NCBI GenBank assembly: GCA_019359375.1
Contig: JAHHHL010000045.1
Coordinates: 1 to 55,375 of the forward strand
Length of the DNA stretch: 55,375 nucleotides
From: Lyngbya sp. HA4199-MV5
Lineage (GTDB): Bacteria; Cyanobacteriota; Cyanobacteriia; Leptolyngbyales; Leptolyngbyaceae
Direction: 5' to 3'
Shown here: piece by piece, positions 1-8,667 of the stretch
Layout: each line of letters starts with the position of its first letter
Numbering within the stretch: position 1 is the stretch's first letter
Made by a program: the position numbers and the translations under genes
Notes under the pieces: model-generated
What the model was told of the DNA's origin: nothing
Databases searched by the model: none
The model's input: only the letters and a program-made list of their open reading frames with translations

Positions 1-56
1 TCTTTGATTTGACGGCTGGTTAACCGCTCTGCTTCCGGGTTTGATGGCAACAGCAT
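1..56 (-). other. possible 5' end of a truncated CDS
   Basis: An ATG on the minus strand at 56 opens a frame that runs off the left edge of the window after 18 codons. The residues are polar and helix-like (Glu-Ala-Glu-Arg, then Ser-Arg-Gln-Ile-Lys). The frame is open for about 13 codons upstream of this ATG, so the true start is uncertain. It lies just downstream of the DUF433 gene. There is too little sequence to assign a family, and it may be chance. Confidence 0.2.
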
Positions 57-192
57 TCGCTCTATAGACCAATTAACTTGTACTACAAGGCGAGATTATA
101 TGGTACTTTCATTCTCGGAAATCACCTAACATCCCGCTGTTTGATGCAGATTCTCACTCAAGTTTTTGATGCGTTTACCCTGTAGCGAACAC

Positions 193-522
193 TCACGATT
201 CTACCTGCTGTCTTTCTGCTTTAGCAGCCATAAGTTTGTGGTACAAAGTAGGATCAGTGCCTTGTAGTGGTTGGGGCATTGCATCAAACGCTACTTCCTC
301 GGCTGTCAAATAAGCGTCAATCTCAGCACGATTCGCTGAGTAGAAGGCGATCGCTCCATAAACCTGTTCAAGGATCAGCAGTGGAAAAGACTGAACAATA
401 TTTTCAGGCGACAACCCTTTTTGAAAGGCATACACAATAGAGTCAAGGGAAATCCGAGTTCCTTCTACCCAATAGGCATCGTTTCGATACTCTACATATG
501 ATTTAGGTGCTAAGACTGGCAT
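193..522 (-). CDS. DUF433 domain protein (antitoxin-like)
   Basis: A 109-residue soluble protein. Residues about 10-70 match the DUF433 pattern as I remember it: a short beta hairpin (Tyr-Val-Glu-Tyr-Arg, Tyr-Trp-Val-Glu-Gly-Thr-Arg-Ile-Ser), then helices containing 'LSPENIVQSFPLL' and 'QVYGAIAFY'. DUF433 proteins have a winged-helix-like fold and often act as the antitoxin beside a DUF5615 (PIN-like) toxin. The next minus-strand frame downstream (before 193) does not look like DUF5615, so this copy may be solitary or have lost its partner. The C-terminal tail (about 80-109) is charged and variable. The family call is fairly safe; the antitoxin role is inference. Confidence 0.75.
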   Translation of the reverse strand: MPVLAPKSYVEYRNDAYWVEGTRISLDSIVYAFQKGLSPENIVQSFPLLILEQVYGAIAFYSANRAEIDAYLTAEEVAFDAMPQPLQGTDPTLYHKLMAAKAERQQVES

Positions 523-629
523 ACTTTTTTAGCTCTCACTACTTCAATCATAAACAGATCTAACAGAGCCGATGAGAGTGCTTGTCCAACTCAGAAACCA
601 TGCTATGCTGCATCAAAATCAGACTGTAT

Positions 630-1157
630 TCAGCTTGCCAGCAACAATTCGTTCAGCTTGTTCTTCAGGCTTGGGGATGTCATGAGCGGATTGTAAATTT
701 CACCTTCGTAAGGCATCCAGATATAGCCAGGACTGAAGGTTCGATAAGCTGAAGACAACGGTAGCTGCTGCCCAATCTCTGTGGCTAAAACTAAGCCTGG
801 AATGGACAACTCAGAAGTATCCTCCAATAACTCGCTGTAAGTCCTGAATTCATCAACTTCAACCCCAACTAAGGCATAACGGAATGCGATCGCCGATCGT
901 AAGTGCTGATAGAAGAAAATTCCCAACTCTGTCATTAAATAGGCACTTTCAGGGGACTCGATTCCAATCTCACTAATATTGCTGGGGCAGACTCGGCACC
1001 ACCAGTTTTCGTCAATGTCTTGAAAGATATCCGATCGGCATTGACATTGGCGACCATTGGAGAGCGTCCAGGTTGCCCCATCAAAATGCTGGGCAAACAG
1101 CCTCGCCTTGCTTCCATCTGAACCGCATTCTGCCGACAGACTAAAGATCCATGCCAT
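630..1157 (-). CDS. hypothetical protein, possible immunity partner of the upstream gene
   Basis: A 175-residue soluble acidic protein with no signal peptide or membrane segment. I do not recognise a named family. The N-terminal part has four cysteines spaced C-x-C (38, 40) and C-x2-C (54, 57), which could bind zinc. The rest is mixed alpha/beta with aromatic residues near the C terminus. It starts 28 bases after the stop of the Tse2-like gene on the same strand, so the two are probably co-transcribed. That position would suit a cognate immunity protein, but this is inference from gene order only. Confidence 0.6.
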   Translation of the reverse strand: MAWIFSLSAECGSDGSKARLFAQHFDGATWTLSNGRQCQCRSDIFQDIDENWWCRVCPSNISEIGIESPESAYLMTELGIFFYQHLRSAIAFRYALVGVEVDEFRTYSELLEDTSELSIPGLVLATEIGQQLPLSSAYRTFSPGYIWMPYEGEIYNPLMTSPSLKNKLNELLLAS

Positions 1158-1185
1158 TGAATAGGCTCCAAGTATCGATGTCAGA

Positions 1186-1632
1186 TTACTCTACCTTTTC
1201 CCAGTCGTTTTGAGTCTTTGCTAGTGCTGCTTCGTATTTCTCTAAAAGCATTGTATCGCTTGGCAAAATGCTAATGTGGGTGGGGCTGTCCTGAACCGCT
1301 TCCAAATCGCCAATAATCTTGTTGTCATCAATTTGCCAAAGCAGATCTCGACTTGTACCACCAAATTTGGCAGGTTTGCGAAACGCTGGCAAGCCCTCGA
1401 TCGAAAGTGAAACAGACATTCCTTTGCCATTTTTGAGAGCAACGGTTACAGTTTCCCCTTCGTACTCCCGTTCAACTTCCGGTTTCAAATAGCCCTGCTC
1501 ATCCACAAATCCACAGGGCACCTGCTCAATGTCAATATCAACGCTGGGTCTGACTCCTAATAGTCGGGCACTTCGTCCAGTCTTTGGTTTGCCGTTTTGC
1601 GCAACCATGCCGCGATAGTAGAGTTTCGCCAT
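1186..1632 (-). CDS. possible Tse2-like ADP-ribosyltransferase-fold protein
   Basis: A 148-residue soluble protein. An 'LYYRG' segment near the N terminus is followed by 'LLGVRPSVDIDI' (about 24-35), 'GKGMSVS' (about 70), a Leu-Pro/Arg-Lys-Pro/Gly-Gly stretch, 'LLWQID' and a C-terminal 'THISILPSDTM...YEAALAKT...W'. This order of conserved pieces (LGVRP..DI, GMSVS, LP..R.P..GG, W, H..I.P, Y..AL..T...W) resembles the Tse2-type toxin family as I remember it. No catalytic residue can be assigned with confidence. It lies 66 bases downstream of the DnaJ-type gene and is followed by a 175-residue gene that could be its immunity protein. An ordinary conserved hypothetical protein is the alternative. 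Confidence 0.6.
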   Translation of the reverse strand: MAKLYYRGMVAQNGKPKTGRSARLLGVRPSVDIDIEQVPCGFVDEQGYLKPEVEREYEGETVTVALKNGKGMSVSLSIEGLPAFRKPAKFGGTSRDLLWQIDDNKIIGDLEAVQDSPTHISILPSDTMLLEKYEAALAKTQNDWEKVE

Positions 1633-1698
1633 CCATCAACATCAATTCAAACCTACCAAATCATCATGCCACTGAAAGGGTAGCGACATAACGACCGT

Positions 1699-2697
1699 TT
1701 ATAGTCGCACATTCTTCAAGCTGCTGCGTGGATCAAAGCTGCGGACAGAGCGAATCTTTTCGTAGTATTCTCGCTCAGTGGCGCTAATTTCTTTAGGCGT
1801 GGCAATGAGCACCTTCACCATTTGATCCGTCCGATCGCCCTTCGGATTCCGCCACCCCTTCCCTTTTAGCCGGAGCGATTGACCAGAGCGAATACCCGCT
1901 GGAACATTTACCGTCACGCTGCCATCGGGCGTAGGCACTTCGATCTGAGCGCCCAGTACCGCTTCATCGGGCGCGATCGCCACTTCACAGGTGAGATTGT
2001 CGCCCTCAAACTGAAAGAACGGATGGGGCGAAATCTCGACCATGAGATATAAATCGCCGCGCTGTCCGGGAGTATAGGCACTGCTGCGACCTTTGCCCTT
2101 AATGCGAATGCGACTTCCTGGTCTTGCGCCCGGTGGAATGCGTACCTCAAACTCTTCGTTGCCCAGGATTAAGCGCTTCTGTGCCCCACGGAACGCATCA
2201 GCCAAGGTTAAAGTAATGCTGGCTTCCGCATCTAACCCTGTGCCGCTTGCGTCATAGCCAGAGAAATCCCCAAAGCCACCAGGAGCACTCCGAGAGGTGC
2301 GGGCACCCGTCCCAGCGCGACCGAACCCCGGCTCGCTGCCCATCCGTCCCAGAAGCTCATTGATGAAATCATCAAAGTTGCGGTATTGCCCAAATTCAAA
2401 GTTCTCAAAGTCAGGATTGGAGTTGCGCGAGTTCGATCGAAATGGTGAGCCACCTTCCCCTGCCTGCTTCCAATATTGACCAAATTGATCGTACTTTTGC
2501 CGCTTTTCGGGATCTGACAGAACCTCATATGCTTCGCTGACTTCTTTAAAGCGAGCTTCCGCTGCCGTATCGCCTGGGTTCATATCCGGGTGATATTTCC
2601 GCGCGAGCTTACGATAAGCCTTTTTCAGCTCATCGGCACTGACAGTTTTGTTCACTCCCAAGATGGCGTAATAATCTTTGAAGTCAGTTGCAGCCAT
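1699..2697 (-). CDS. dnaJ: DnaJ/CbpA-type co-chaperone (type II J protein)
   Basis: A 332-residue cytoplasmic Hsp40 that stimulates DnaK ATPase and delivers unfolded clients. The J domain covers about residues 6-72, with the essential His-Pro-Asp at 36-38. A Gly/Phe-rich linker follows (about 75-150), then the C-terminal beta-sandwich substrate-binding region (about 155-315, with '[19 protein letters not shown]' and '[20 protein letters not shown]' repeats). There are no CxxCxGxG zinc repeats, so it is a type II (CbpA/DnaJB1-like) protein rather than a canonical type I DnaJ. ATG start at 2697. The downstream genes on the same strand are unrelated hypotheticals. The family call is very safe; which DnaK paralogue it serves cannot be told. 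Confidence 0.95.
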   Translation of the reverse strand: MAATDFKDYYAILGVNKTVSADELKKAYRKLARKYHPDMNPGDTAAEARFKEVSEAYEVLSDPEKRQKYDQFGQYWKQAGEGGSPFRSNSRNSNPDFENFEFGQYRNFDDFINELLGRMGSEPGFGRAGTGARTSRSAPGGFGDFSGYDASGTGLDAEASITLTLADAFRGAQKRLILGNEEFEVRIPPGARPGSRIRIKGKGRSSAYTPGQRGDLYLMVEISPHPFFQFEGDNLTCEVAIAPDEAVLGAQIEVPTPDGSVTVNVPAGIRSGQSLRLKGKGWRNPKGDRTDQMVKVLIATPKEISATEREYYEKIRSVRSFDPRSSLKNVRL

Positions 2698-3097
2698 TAA
2701 TGCCTCTCCTCCGAGGATTCAGCTTGGTTCTCTTAAAACGTTCCCGCATGGGCTTGAGAGTGCGACAGCAGAAGCGATCGTCCTGACCAGGGATAATTTT
2801 CTCCGCCTTCCCTCTACTCTACACCCCGTCTCTCAAGCAGGTTTAGCGCATTGCCGTTGTCGTTACGCCTAATCTATCAAAAATGCCGCCCTCAGTGGGT
2901 TCGGCTCTTGCAAAGCAGCAAGGGGCAATTGCCGTACCTTAGGTTTTAGAGGTCTGTCAACCTAAAAATGGTGAGTGAAGGATGACGCGGAGAGGGGGAG
3001 ACGCGGTGACGCGGGGGGGAATCAGACGGTGCTGCCACCACGTCATGAGCATTCTCCGTGTCTCCGGGTCCCTGTGTCTTCGCGTCAGGTTCACTCA
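2698..3097. other. 400-base intergenic region with an imperfect inverted repeat
   Basis: No convincing gene. The stretch separates the P-loop kinase from the DnaJ gene, both on the minus strand, so it should hold the dnaJ promoter at its left side. From about 2972 to 3097 it contains two GC-rich blocks, one rich in GACGCGG/GAGACGCGG and the other its approximate reverse complement. They form an imperfect inverted repeat of a kind common between cyanobacterial genes. Confidence 0.5.
2972..3097. repeat. imperfect inverted repeat of GACGCGG-type units
   Basis: The left arm (about 2972-3017) begins GTGAGTGAAGGATGACGCGG and continues with further GACGCGG units. The right arm (about 3050-3097) read on the minus strand begins ATGAGTGAACCTGACGCG and continues with AGACACAGGGACCCGGAGACACGG. 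The arms are similar but not perfect and are separated by about 35 bases, so a transcript could fold into a large hairpin. Confidence 0.6.
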
Positions 3098-3592
3098 TTA
3101 GCGTCGTCCATCAATTTTGATAAAACGATCGTACCCATCTGCCAACGCGGGAGGCGCACCCTTTAAACGGCGATGCATCTGTAAGATAACTGGCTCAGGC
3201 ACCTGGCGATCACGATGGCGATTCCGTTTCAAACAGACGCTCAATGGTGTGTTCAACCAGATGGCAATGACCGTGGTAAAGCCGTAAGCACGGGCAAGCG
3301 CGATCGCCCGACAACGATCGCGCCGTACCACATTGGTGGCATCGTAAATTGCTTCAGATACCTCCCCTGCCAGAATTTGCTGGGTTGCCTGCTGAAATTG
3401 CCTGCCAACTTCGCGCCAAACCTTGAGCCAATGCCCCTGGATCGCTTCATCGCCAAAAAGCTGCGATCGAATCGTGTCGGTCGCAATCAACCGTCGTTGA
3501 GGACAATGCCGAAGCAAAGCAGCCGCAAAGGATGATTTACCACTGCCAGGAAGTCCGACTAAGAAAATGAGACGAACTGTCAAGGGTCTCAT
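3098..3592 (-). CDS. P-loop kinase-like AAA family ATPase
   Basis: A 164-residue protein of the polynucleotide/shikimate kinase-like P-loop group. The Walker A motif Gly-Leu-Pro-Gly-Ser-Gly-Lys-Ser is at 14-21. A 'IATDTIRSQLFGDE' segment (about 36-49) matches the substrate-binding Asp and Arg region seen in zeta-toxin/T4 polynucleotide kinase relatives, and 'AIYDATNVVRRDR' (about 81-93) resembles their strand-3 motif. A lid region rich in Arg (Lys-Arg-Asn-Arg-His-Arg-Asp-Arg, about 120-128) follows. Small stand-alone versions are common and mostly uncharacterised; the phosphate acceptor cannot be read from sequence. It is transcribed alone on the minus strand, 122 bases downstream of glgC. 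Confidence 0.85.
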   Translation of the reverse strand: MRPLTVRLIFLVGLPGSGKSSFAAALLRHCPQRRLIATDTIRSQLFGDEAIQGHWLKVWREVGRQFQQATQQILAGEVSEAIYDATNVVRRDRCRAIALARAYGFTTVIAIWLNTPLSVCLKRNRHRDRQVPEPVILQMHRRLKGAPPALADGYDRFIKIDGRR

Positions 3593-3714
3593 CTATGGGC
3601 ATAGAAGGGAGTCAGACATGTAAACTAAGAGCGCCGATCGCACACAGTAGATCACGCTTTAATCTAAACGCATTGACCGGAGCGCGGCAAGTGCAACCCG
3701 CCAAAGCCACTTGG

Positions 3715-5013
3715 CTAAATCACAGTCCCATCTGGAATGACCGCATGTTTTAGAACAACTACAATGCCGCTACGAATGTAGAAGCCTTGCTTTTCGCGCT
3801 CTGCCTCTTCTACGCGATCCTTGTTGATAATCTGTACGTTGCAGCCAATGCGCGCGTTTTTATCCACAATGGCACGGCGAACGACCGTATCTGCACCAAT
3901 ACCCAGTGGTATCTGGCTGTTGTCGCAATCTTCGGTGGATTGGCGTTCGGCAAACGGTTGGTAATAGTCGGCTCCCATAATGAGGCTGTCCTCGATCGTG
4001 CAGCCCGATTCAACGCGCGATCGCACCCCCAGTACCGAATGGGTAATGGAGCAGTTTTTCAGAATGCAGCCTTCACTAATGATCGATTCCCGCACCGCAC
4101 AATCCAGGAGTTTGCTGGGCGGCAAATAGCGCTGACGGGTGTAGATGGGCGCATCTTCGTCGTAAAAGCTAAACGGTGGATGTGGCTGCTGGGTCAACGT
4201 CAGGTTTGCATCGTAAAAAGCTTCGATCGTCCCAATGTCTTCCCAGTAGTCGTTAAACAGATACGCCTGGAGATTGTAATCCTTCGCAGAGCCTGGAATG
4301 ATCTCCTTGCCAAAATCAGTTTGATCAGGGAAATCTCGTAACAGCTTGACCAATGACTCACGCTTAAAAACGTAGATCCCCATCGAGGCAATGTAAGGAC
4401 TCTTTTTCGCGTCTTCTGGATTCAGCCCCAAAATTGTGGTGTCAACCGCCATTGCTGACAGCGCATCCCCTTTGGGCTTCTCGCTGAAATCGACAATGCG
4501 TCCTTCCTGATCAATCTTCATCAAACCAAAATCAGAGGCGCGACGATGATCCATCGGCACAACCGAAATGGTGACATCGGCTCCTGTTTCACGGTGACGA
4601 CGCACAAAGTCGCCATAGTCCATCCGATACAGATGATCACCCGACAAGATCAAATATTCGTCAGCATTCCATTCCTGAAAGAGCCAGAGATACTGCCGCA
4701 CAGCATCCGCTGTGCCCTGAAACCAGTTGGGGTTTTCGGGGGTTTGTTGAGCCGCCAACACTTCAACGAAGCCTTCGGTAAAGCCTGTCGTAAAGTTGTA
4801 AGCCCGCGAAATATGACGGTTGAGCGAGGCTGAGTTGTACTGAGTCAGTACATAAATCTTGAAAATGTCCGAGTTGATACAGTTACTCACCGGGATATCA
4901 ATGAGGCGATATTTACCGGCGATCGGCACAGCAGGCTTGGCACGCAGCTTTGTCAGCGGATAAAGGCGAGTACCAGCACCGCCGCCTAGAATAATGGCTA
5001 AAACTTTTTTCAC
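3715..5013 (-). CDS. glgC: glucose-1-phosphate adenylyltransferase (ADP-glucose pyrophosphorylase)
   Basis: Makes ADP-glucose from ATP and glucose-1-phosphate, the committed step of glycogen synthesis. The N terminus carries the nucleotidyltransferase signature ([12 protein letters not shown]). '[13 protein letters not shown]' and 'FSEKP' mark the sugar-phosphate and catalytic regions, and the C-terminal third is the left-handed beta-helix ending in '[18 protein letters not shown]', typical of cyanobacterial and plant enzymes controlled by 3-phosphoglycerate and phosphate. I chose the GTG at 5013 (432 residues): an AAGAGG ribosome-binding site lies just upstream and family members start Met-Lys-Lys-Val-Leu-Ala. 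An upstream start at 5034 would add seven unusual residues. It appears to be transcribed alone. Confidence 0.97.
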   Translation of the reverse strand: MKKVLAIILGGGAGTRLYPLTKLRAKPAVPIAGKYRLIDIPVSNCINSDIFKIYVLTQYNSASLNRHISRAYNFTTGFTEGFVEVLAAQQTPENPNWFQGTADAVRQYLWLFQEWNADEYLILSGDHLYRMDYGDFVRRHRETGADVTISVVPMDHRRASDFGLMKIDQEGRIVDFSEKPKGDALSAMAVDTTILGLNPEDAKKSPYIASMGIYVFKRESLVKLLRDFPDQTDFGKEIIPGSAKDYNLQAYLFNDYWEDIGTIEAFYDANLTLTQQPHPPFSFYDEDAPIYTRQRYLPPSKLLDCAVRESIISEGCILKNCSITHSVLGVRSRVESGCTIEDSLIMGADYYQPFAERQSTEDCDNSQIPLGIGADTVVRRAIVDKNARIGCNVQIINKDRVEEAEREKQGFYIRSGIVVVLKHAVIPDGTVI

Positions 5014-5518
5014 AATAAACCTCTTAGCTCCCACTCTGCTCCCACGTCTAGTGTGAGCCTGTATGGTTAAGTTTGCAAGGGCTTGAAGAAAGAGCCTTAA
5101 AAAAGGGGGGATCTGTTGAAGGGATGAGGCTTTGCTGCGATCGCGATCGTGTGTTCTGGCTTACATCGAAGAGGAGGCAGAAGGCAGGAGGCAGGAGGCA
5201 GGAGGCAGGTTGTTAGTTGTTGGTTGTTGGTTGTTAGCAAGAGGCGGAGGGATGAGGGGTGAGGGATGAAAGGATAAGGGATGAAGGATAAAGGATAAAA
5301 AGCTGATAGCTGACCGCTGAAGGCTAGGCAAAAGACCGAAGGCTAAGAAACCGATAGTTGACTCCCTACTCCCCACTCCCTACTCCCTACTCCCTACTCC
5401 CCACTCCCTACTCCTGCCACACTCACACACCCCAACCGAATTCTCTCACCCCATGCGTAAGTCTCATCCAGAATGGGAACACTGAGGCAAAGCCCGCAAC
5501 ACATTAGATCACTTTAGC
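5014..5518. other. 500-base intergenic region rich in heptanucleotide repeats
   Basis: Divergent spacer between glgC (minus) and the Hpt gene (plus), so it should contain both promoters; no clear promoter motif stands out. The centre (about 5170-5413) is low-complexity sequence made of 7-base units described separately. A minus-strand open frame across it is made of repeat-derived codons and is not a gene. Confidence 0.6.
5170..5413. repeat. cluster of heptanucleotide tandem repeats
   Basis: Several different 7-base units stand one after another: AGGCAGG (about 5176-5208), TTGTTGG/TTGTTAG (about 5209-5237), GGATAAGG/GATGAAGG-like purine-rich units (about 5247-5300) and CTACTCC/CCACTCC (about 5356-5413). 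The strict 7-base period fits the short tandemly repeated repetitive (STRR) sequences known from filamentous cyanobacteria. Confidence 0.75.
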
Positions 5519-6538
5519 TTGGACAACGTTAGCACTCTGAGGGATAGGCTCGTGCAGGCGACGAAACAGCAGCAAATTTTGGGTTATTTCATTGAGGAAG
5601 CGAAGGAGCACCTCGATACGATCGAGCAAGGCTTGTTAGATTTACAAGCCACAATGTCAGACACCGAACGCCTGAATGAGATGTTTCGGGCGGCTCACTC
5701 GGTCAAAGGGGGCGCGGCGATGTTGGGCTTCAGCAGCATTCACAAGGTGGGGCATCATCTCGAAGATTGTTTCAAACTGCTGACCGATCATCCCGTCAAG
5801 ATTGATCAGCATCTAGAGAACTTGTTTTTGCAAGGGTTTGACCTGCTGAAAGAGCTGGTGGAGGAACTGCAATCACCCTACGGGCTGCGAGAAGAAGATG
5901 CCGCTCAAACGGTGCAGGCAGCCGAGCCAACCTTTGCAGAACTCCAAAACTATCTCAACCGCTTACTGCAAGGCGATCGCGCTGAAAGCCAGCCTGCAAT
6001 AAACGTGGCACAGACGCTTCCTGCAAACCCAGAATTGGCAAATCGGCTGAATGCTGCCCTCAAGATGATGTTGCAGCTCTTTAAGCAAGGAGATACGCCA
6101 ACTGGTCGCCAGCAACTTGCCACCTTGTGCAGCCGGATGGTGTCATTACATGGCGCGATCGAGTGGCGCAACGTCTTACAGGCAGTGCATACCGCCATTG
6201 CCAACCCTCGCAACAATTATGCGGTGCTGGCTCCACTCATTATTAAAGAGCTGAAACTGGCAGGCGACTTATTGATTGCGGGCAGAGCCAGTGAGCTTGT
6301 GCCCAGTCAACCACTGCGACAATTGATGCCTGCTGCCAAATCGGTTGCACCGCCACCGATCGCGCCTTCGTCTACTCCAGAGGTGATGCACTCTGCGGTA
6401 CGAGAGGCGATCGTACCGAAAGCGAATCAGATTGTCATTCCTGCTGAACCACGAGCGGCTGCACGAGCATTGTTAGAAGCATTCAACAAAGCCCAGCTCA
6501 TTGAGTTAGCCGAATTTTTGATGAAAGCCATTCAGTGA
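5519..6538 (+). CDS. Hpt (histidine phosphotransfer) domain protein, CheA N-terminus-like
   Basis: A 339-residue cytoplasmic signalling protein. The N-terminal Hpt four-helix bundle (about 18-125) contains 'RAAHSVKGGAAMLGF' with the phospho-accepting His at 60, and upstream 'FIEEAKEHLDTIEQGLLDL' as in CheA-type P1 domains. The rest is helical, with a Pro-rich linker (about 270-290). There is no kinase (HATPase) or receiver domain, so it must receive phosphate from another kinase or act as a shuttle. The start is a TTG at 5519; an in-frame GTG 10 codons later would still keep the whole Hpt domain. No partner gene is adjacent. It converges with the deacetylase gene 26 bases away. Confidence 0.88.
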   Translation: MDNVSTLRDRLVQATKQQQILGYFIEEAKEHLDTIEQGLLDLQATMSDTERLNEMFRAAHSVKGGAAMLGFSSIHKVGHHLEDCFKLLTDHPVKIDQHLENLFLQGFDLLKELVEELQSPYGLREEDAAQTVQAAEPTFAELQNYLNRLLQGDRAESQPAINVAQTLPANPELANRLNAALKMMLQLFKQGDTPTGRQQLATLCSRMVSLHGAIEWRNVLQAVHTAIANPRNNYAVLAPLIIKELKLAGDLLIAGRASELVPSQPLRQLMPAAKSVAPPPIAPSSTPEVMHSAVREAIVPKANQIVIPAEPRAAARALLEAFNKAQLIELAEFLMKAIQ

Positions 6539-6564
6539 ATCAGCCGTCAGGAATCAGCGGACAG

Positions 6565-8358
6565 CTAACGCGAAGATACTAGCGCACAGCTTGCGTTCAG
6601 GGTTGTCGCAGGGGGTACGAGTGCTACCACATGGGGCACAGGGCGAGGCGTGTAGGCTACGAGTGAGGCTCCTTTGTAGGCAAGCGACGTGCTGGCGCCA
6701 GAGTCAAGCATGACTGCATCTCGAAAGCCTGCTTTGGCGAGTGCCGCTCCTAAATCCACAGAGCCGATCGGCTCCACAGAAACGCCGATTTGAGGTTGCC
6801 CTGCCTGGTTAATGCCCCAAAACGCACGATGGCGCAGTTCGTTGACGCTATAGAGGCGACCAAAGCGCTCAATGGGTTGGGGCTGTTCATTTTCTACCAG
6901 CCAGCCAGCCGCCACAAACGCATCGGTAACATCAGGCATTTCTGCCTGAATGCCTTCCAGTGTGTTGTGCTTAATGTAGTCAAACGGCACGAACTTGACG
7001 GTGCTAGGACCAATTAGCACAAGCGGGCGGTTCGCAAGGAAGGGGATCTCGCCTCGCTTACCAGGGATAAAGGTGCCTTCAGACTGGCTCAAGATGGGAC
7101 CCAGCATCGCATTGGAGTCCAGAAACTCTAGGGAGAAAAAGCCTCCATCCACAGCGGCGATCGCCTCAGTCCCTTCTAAAATTTTGGGCACCTGATCACG
7201 GGTTTTGGCGTGAATGGTGATGGGTTTGCCACCCGCAATGAAAATGAACGGCGTTTGGTCAATGGTCGTTTCTGTACGAACAACCGGAGACGTAAAGTCA
7301 AAGGACTGGGTAAAGGATGGCAACTTAGGACCGCCCCAGGCAAGATCGACCATCTCAGGCAGACGCGATTGCCCAATGCGCCCGATCGTAAACAAATTGT
7401 CTGATTGCCCTGCCAGTCGCTCATCGTTATCGTCCATCGTGAGCGCGGCGGCATACCCTGCCTGCTTGACAGCTTCGACGGCTTGAGCATCAAACTTTCC
7501 TTCTGGATAGGTAAAGTAGCGTACAGGTACGCCAAGTTCTGTCTCTAGAATGCGCTTTGATTCCTGAGTCTCAACTGCCAGTTCTTGCGGAGTCAACCCT
7601 GCCATCACCTTATGGCTCACGCTATGCGACGAGATCGTGACCAACGGGTCTTTTGCCATTTCCCGGAGTTGCTCCCAGGTTAAGCTCGATCGCCCCAGCT
7701 TTTTGCCGATCTTGGCGGTGTAAACAGCAAAAACAGCCGGGTAGTTGTATTTCTTTAAAAGCGGATAAACATAGGTATAGTGCCCACTGTAGCCATCGTC
7801 AAACGTTAGCAGAATCGGCTTTTCAGGCAAGGGCAGCCCCGTTCGCAAATGGGTGACTAACTGATCCATGCTGATGGGCGTTAAACCCTTCTGCTTAATC
7901 AGTTGCAGGCGTTGCTCAAACTCCTCTGGAGTGACATCAAAAAACACCTGCTTTTCCGGCAGAATATCGTGATACATGATCACAGGCACTCTGGCTAACC
8001 GGGCACGCTGGCTGATCTCTGGGAAGGGAGCCGCATTCAAATACGCCAACATCTGCGGTGCCACGCTTTCTAGCAACGTGCCCATGCCGATCGCGGGTTG
8101 CTCGATCAGCGTTGCCGTTTGGGTGACATTGCTAACGAACTGAGTTAAGCCGCCTGCCTGAGAAGACTGTAGCGGTTGGCAACTACTGATTGGCACGGGT
8201 TCAGTCTGTACCGCTGGCGCTTCAGTCTCAAATTCATACGCCCAGGCTGGGTGGAAGCATCCGATCGAGAGCGGTAGCAGTGCTGCCAACCCACTGATGA
8301 CAAGATTGCAGCGATCGCGGCGTTGAGCACTCATAGCTGCTTTGACCAAAGCTCGCAT
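6565..8358 (-). CDS. secreted polysaccharide deacetylase fused to a phosphodiester glycosidase domain
   Basis: About 597 residues from the ATG at 8358; an upstream ATG at 8427 would add 23 residues before a plausible signal peptide (hydrophobic 'LVISGLAALLPLSIGCFHPAWA'). The first half is a NodB/CE4 deacetylase: 'VPVIMYHDI', the metal-binding 'LLTFDDGYSGHY' and the His-x3-His of 'SSHSVSH', then 'RYFTYPEGKFD'. The second half looks like the phosphodiester glycosidase (NAGPA) family: 'IAAVDGGFF', a central beta-rich region, and the C-terminal 'AVMLDSGASTSLAYKG'. Together these suggest removal of N-acetyl groups and hydrolysis of sugar-phosphodiester caps on envelope or extracellular polysaccharide. 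Domain calls are safe; the substrate is unknown. Confidence 0.9.
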   Translation of the reverse strand: MRALVKAAMSAQRRDRCNLVISGLAALLPLSIGCFHPAWAYEFETEAPAVQTEPVPISSCQPLQSSQAGGLTQFVSNVTQTATLIEQPAIGMGTLLESVAPQMLAYLNAAPFPEISQRARLARVPVIMYHDILPEKQVFFDVTPEEFEQRLQLIKQKGLTPISMDQLVTHLRTGLPLPEKPILLTFDDGYSGHYTYVYPLLKKYNYPAVFAVYTAKIGKKLGRSSLTWEQLREMAKDPLVTISSHSVSHKVMAGLTPQELAVETQESKRILETELGVPVRYFTYPEGKFDAQAVEAVKQAGYAAALTMDDNDERLAGQSDNLFTIGRIGQSRLPEMVDLAWGGPKLPSFTQSFDFTSPVVRTETTIDQTPFIFIAGGKPITIHAKTRDQVPKILEGTEAIAAVDGGFFSLEFLDSNAMLGPILSQSEGTFIPGKRGEIPFLANRPLVLIGPSTVKFVPFDYIKHNTLEGIQAEMPDVTDAFVAAGWLVENEQPQPIERFGRLYSVNELRHRAFWGINQAGQPQIGVSVEPIGSVDLGAALAKAGFRDAVMLDSGASTSLAYKGASLVAYTPRPVPHVVALVPPATTLNASCALVSSR

Positions 8359-8640
8359 CACCAATTTCTGCTTGTTTTGCACAACCCCACCTAACCCACA
8401 CTGGAAACAATAGACAGCTAGCAGCATTCTTCGTCACGATCGGTTGTCCACCCATTTAAGGGCAACTACCAAACTGGCAGCAGCGACCCCGCGTTAACAA
8501 TCCGAAATGCCCTTGCTAGATCTACCCTATTTCAGAACGTTTGTCAGGTTTTTTAGCATACTTCTTTCAGTCAAGAGCCAGCCTTCTCGCCCCAGCCTTG
8601 TCAAGGGTCGGTAGTGCCGTGCTGCTGACCAGTCAGGCGC

Positions 8641-8667
8641 AAAATAAAAGCCTCCCTTGCGGAAGGC
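8641..8667 (-). terminator. rho-independent terminator-like hairpin
   Basis: Read on the minus strand, GCCTTCC and GGGAGGC form a 7-base stem (one G-T pair) around a GCAA tetraloop at 8650-8667. It is followed at once by TTTATTTT (8641-8648). This is a good intrinsic terminator in the orientation of the deacetylase gene, but it lies about 280 bases upstream of that gene's start rather than after a gene. Confidence 0.6.

Noticed and set aside
5161-5376. Minus-strand 71-residue open frame
   Set aside because: It is made almost wholly of translated heptamer repeats (Ser/Leu/Pro-rich) and has no family character.
5398-5435. ACTCCTGCCACACTCACACACC, similar to the core of the small RNA Yfr1
   Set aside because: The conserved ACTCCTCAC core is not matched exactly, the flanking stem-loops are not visible, and the tract continues a heptamer repeat.
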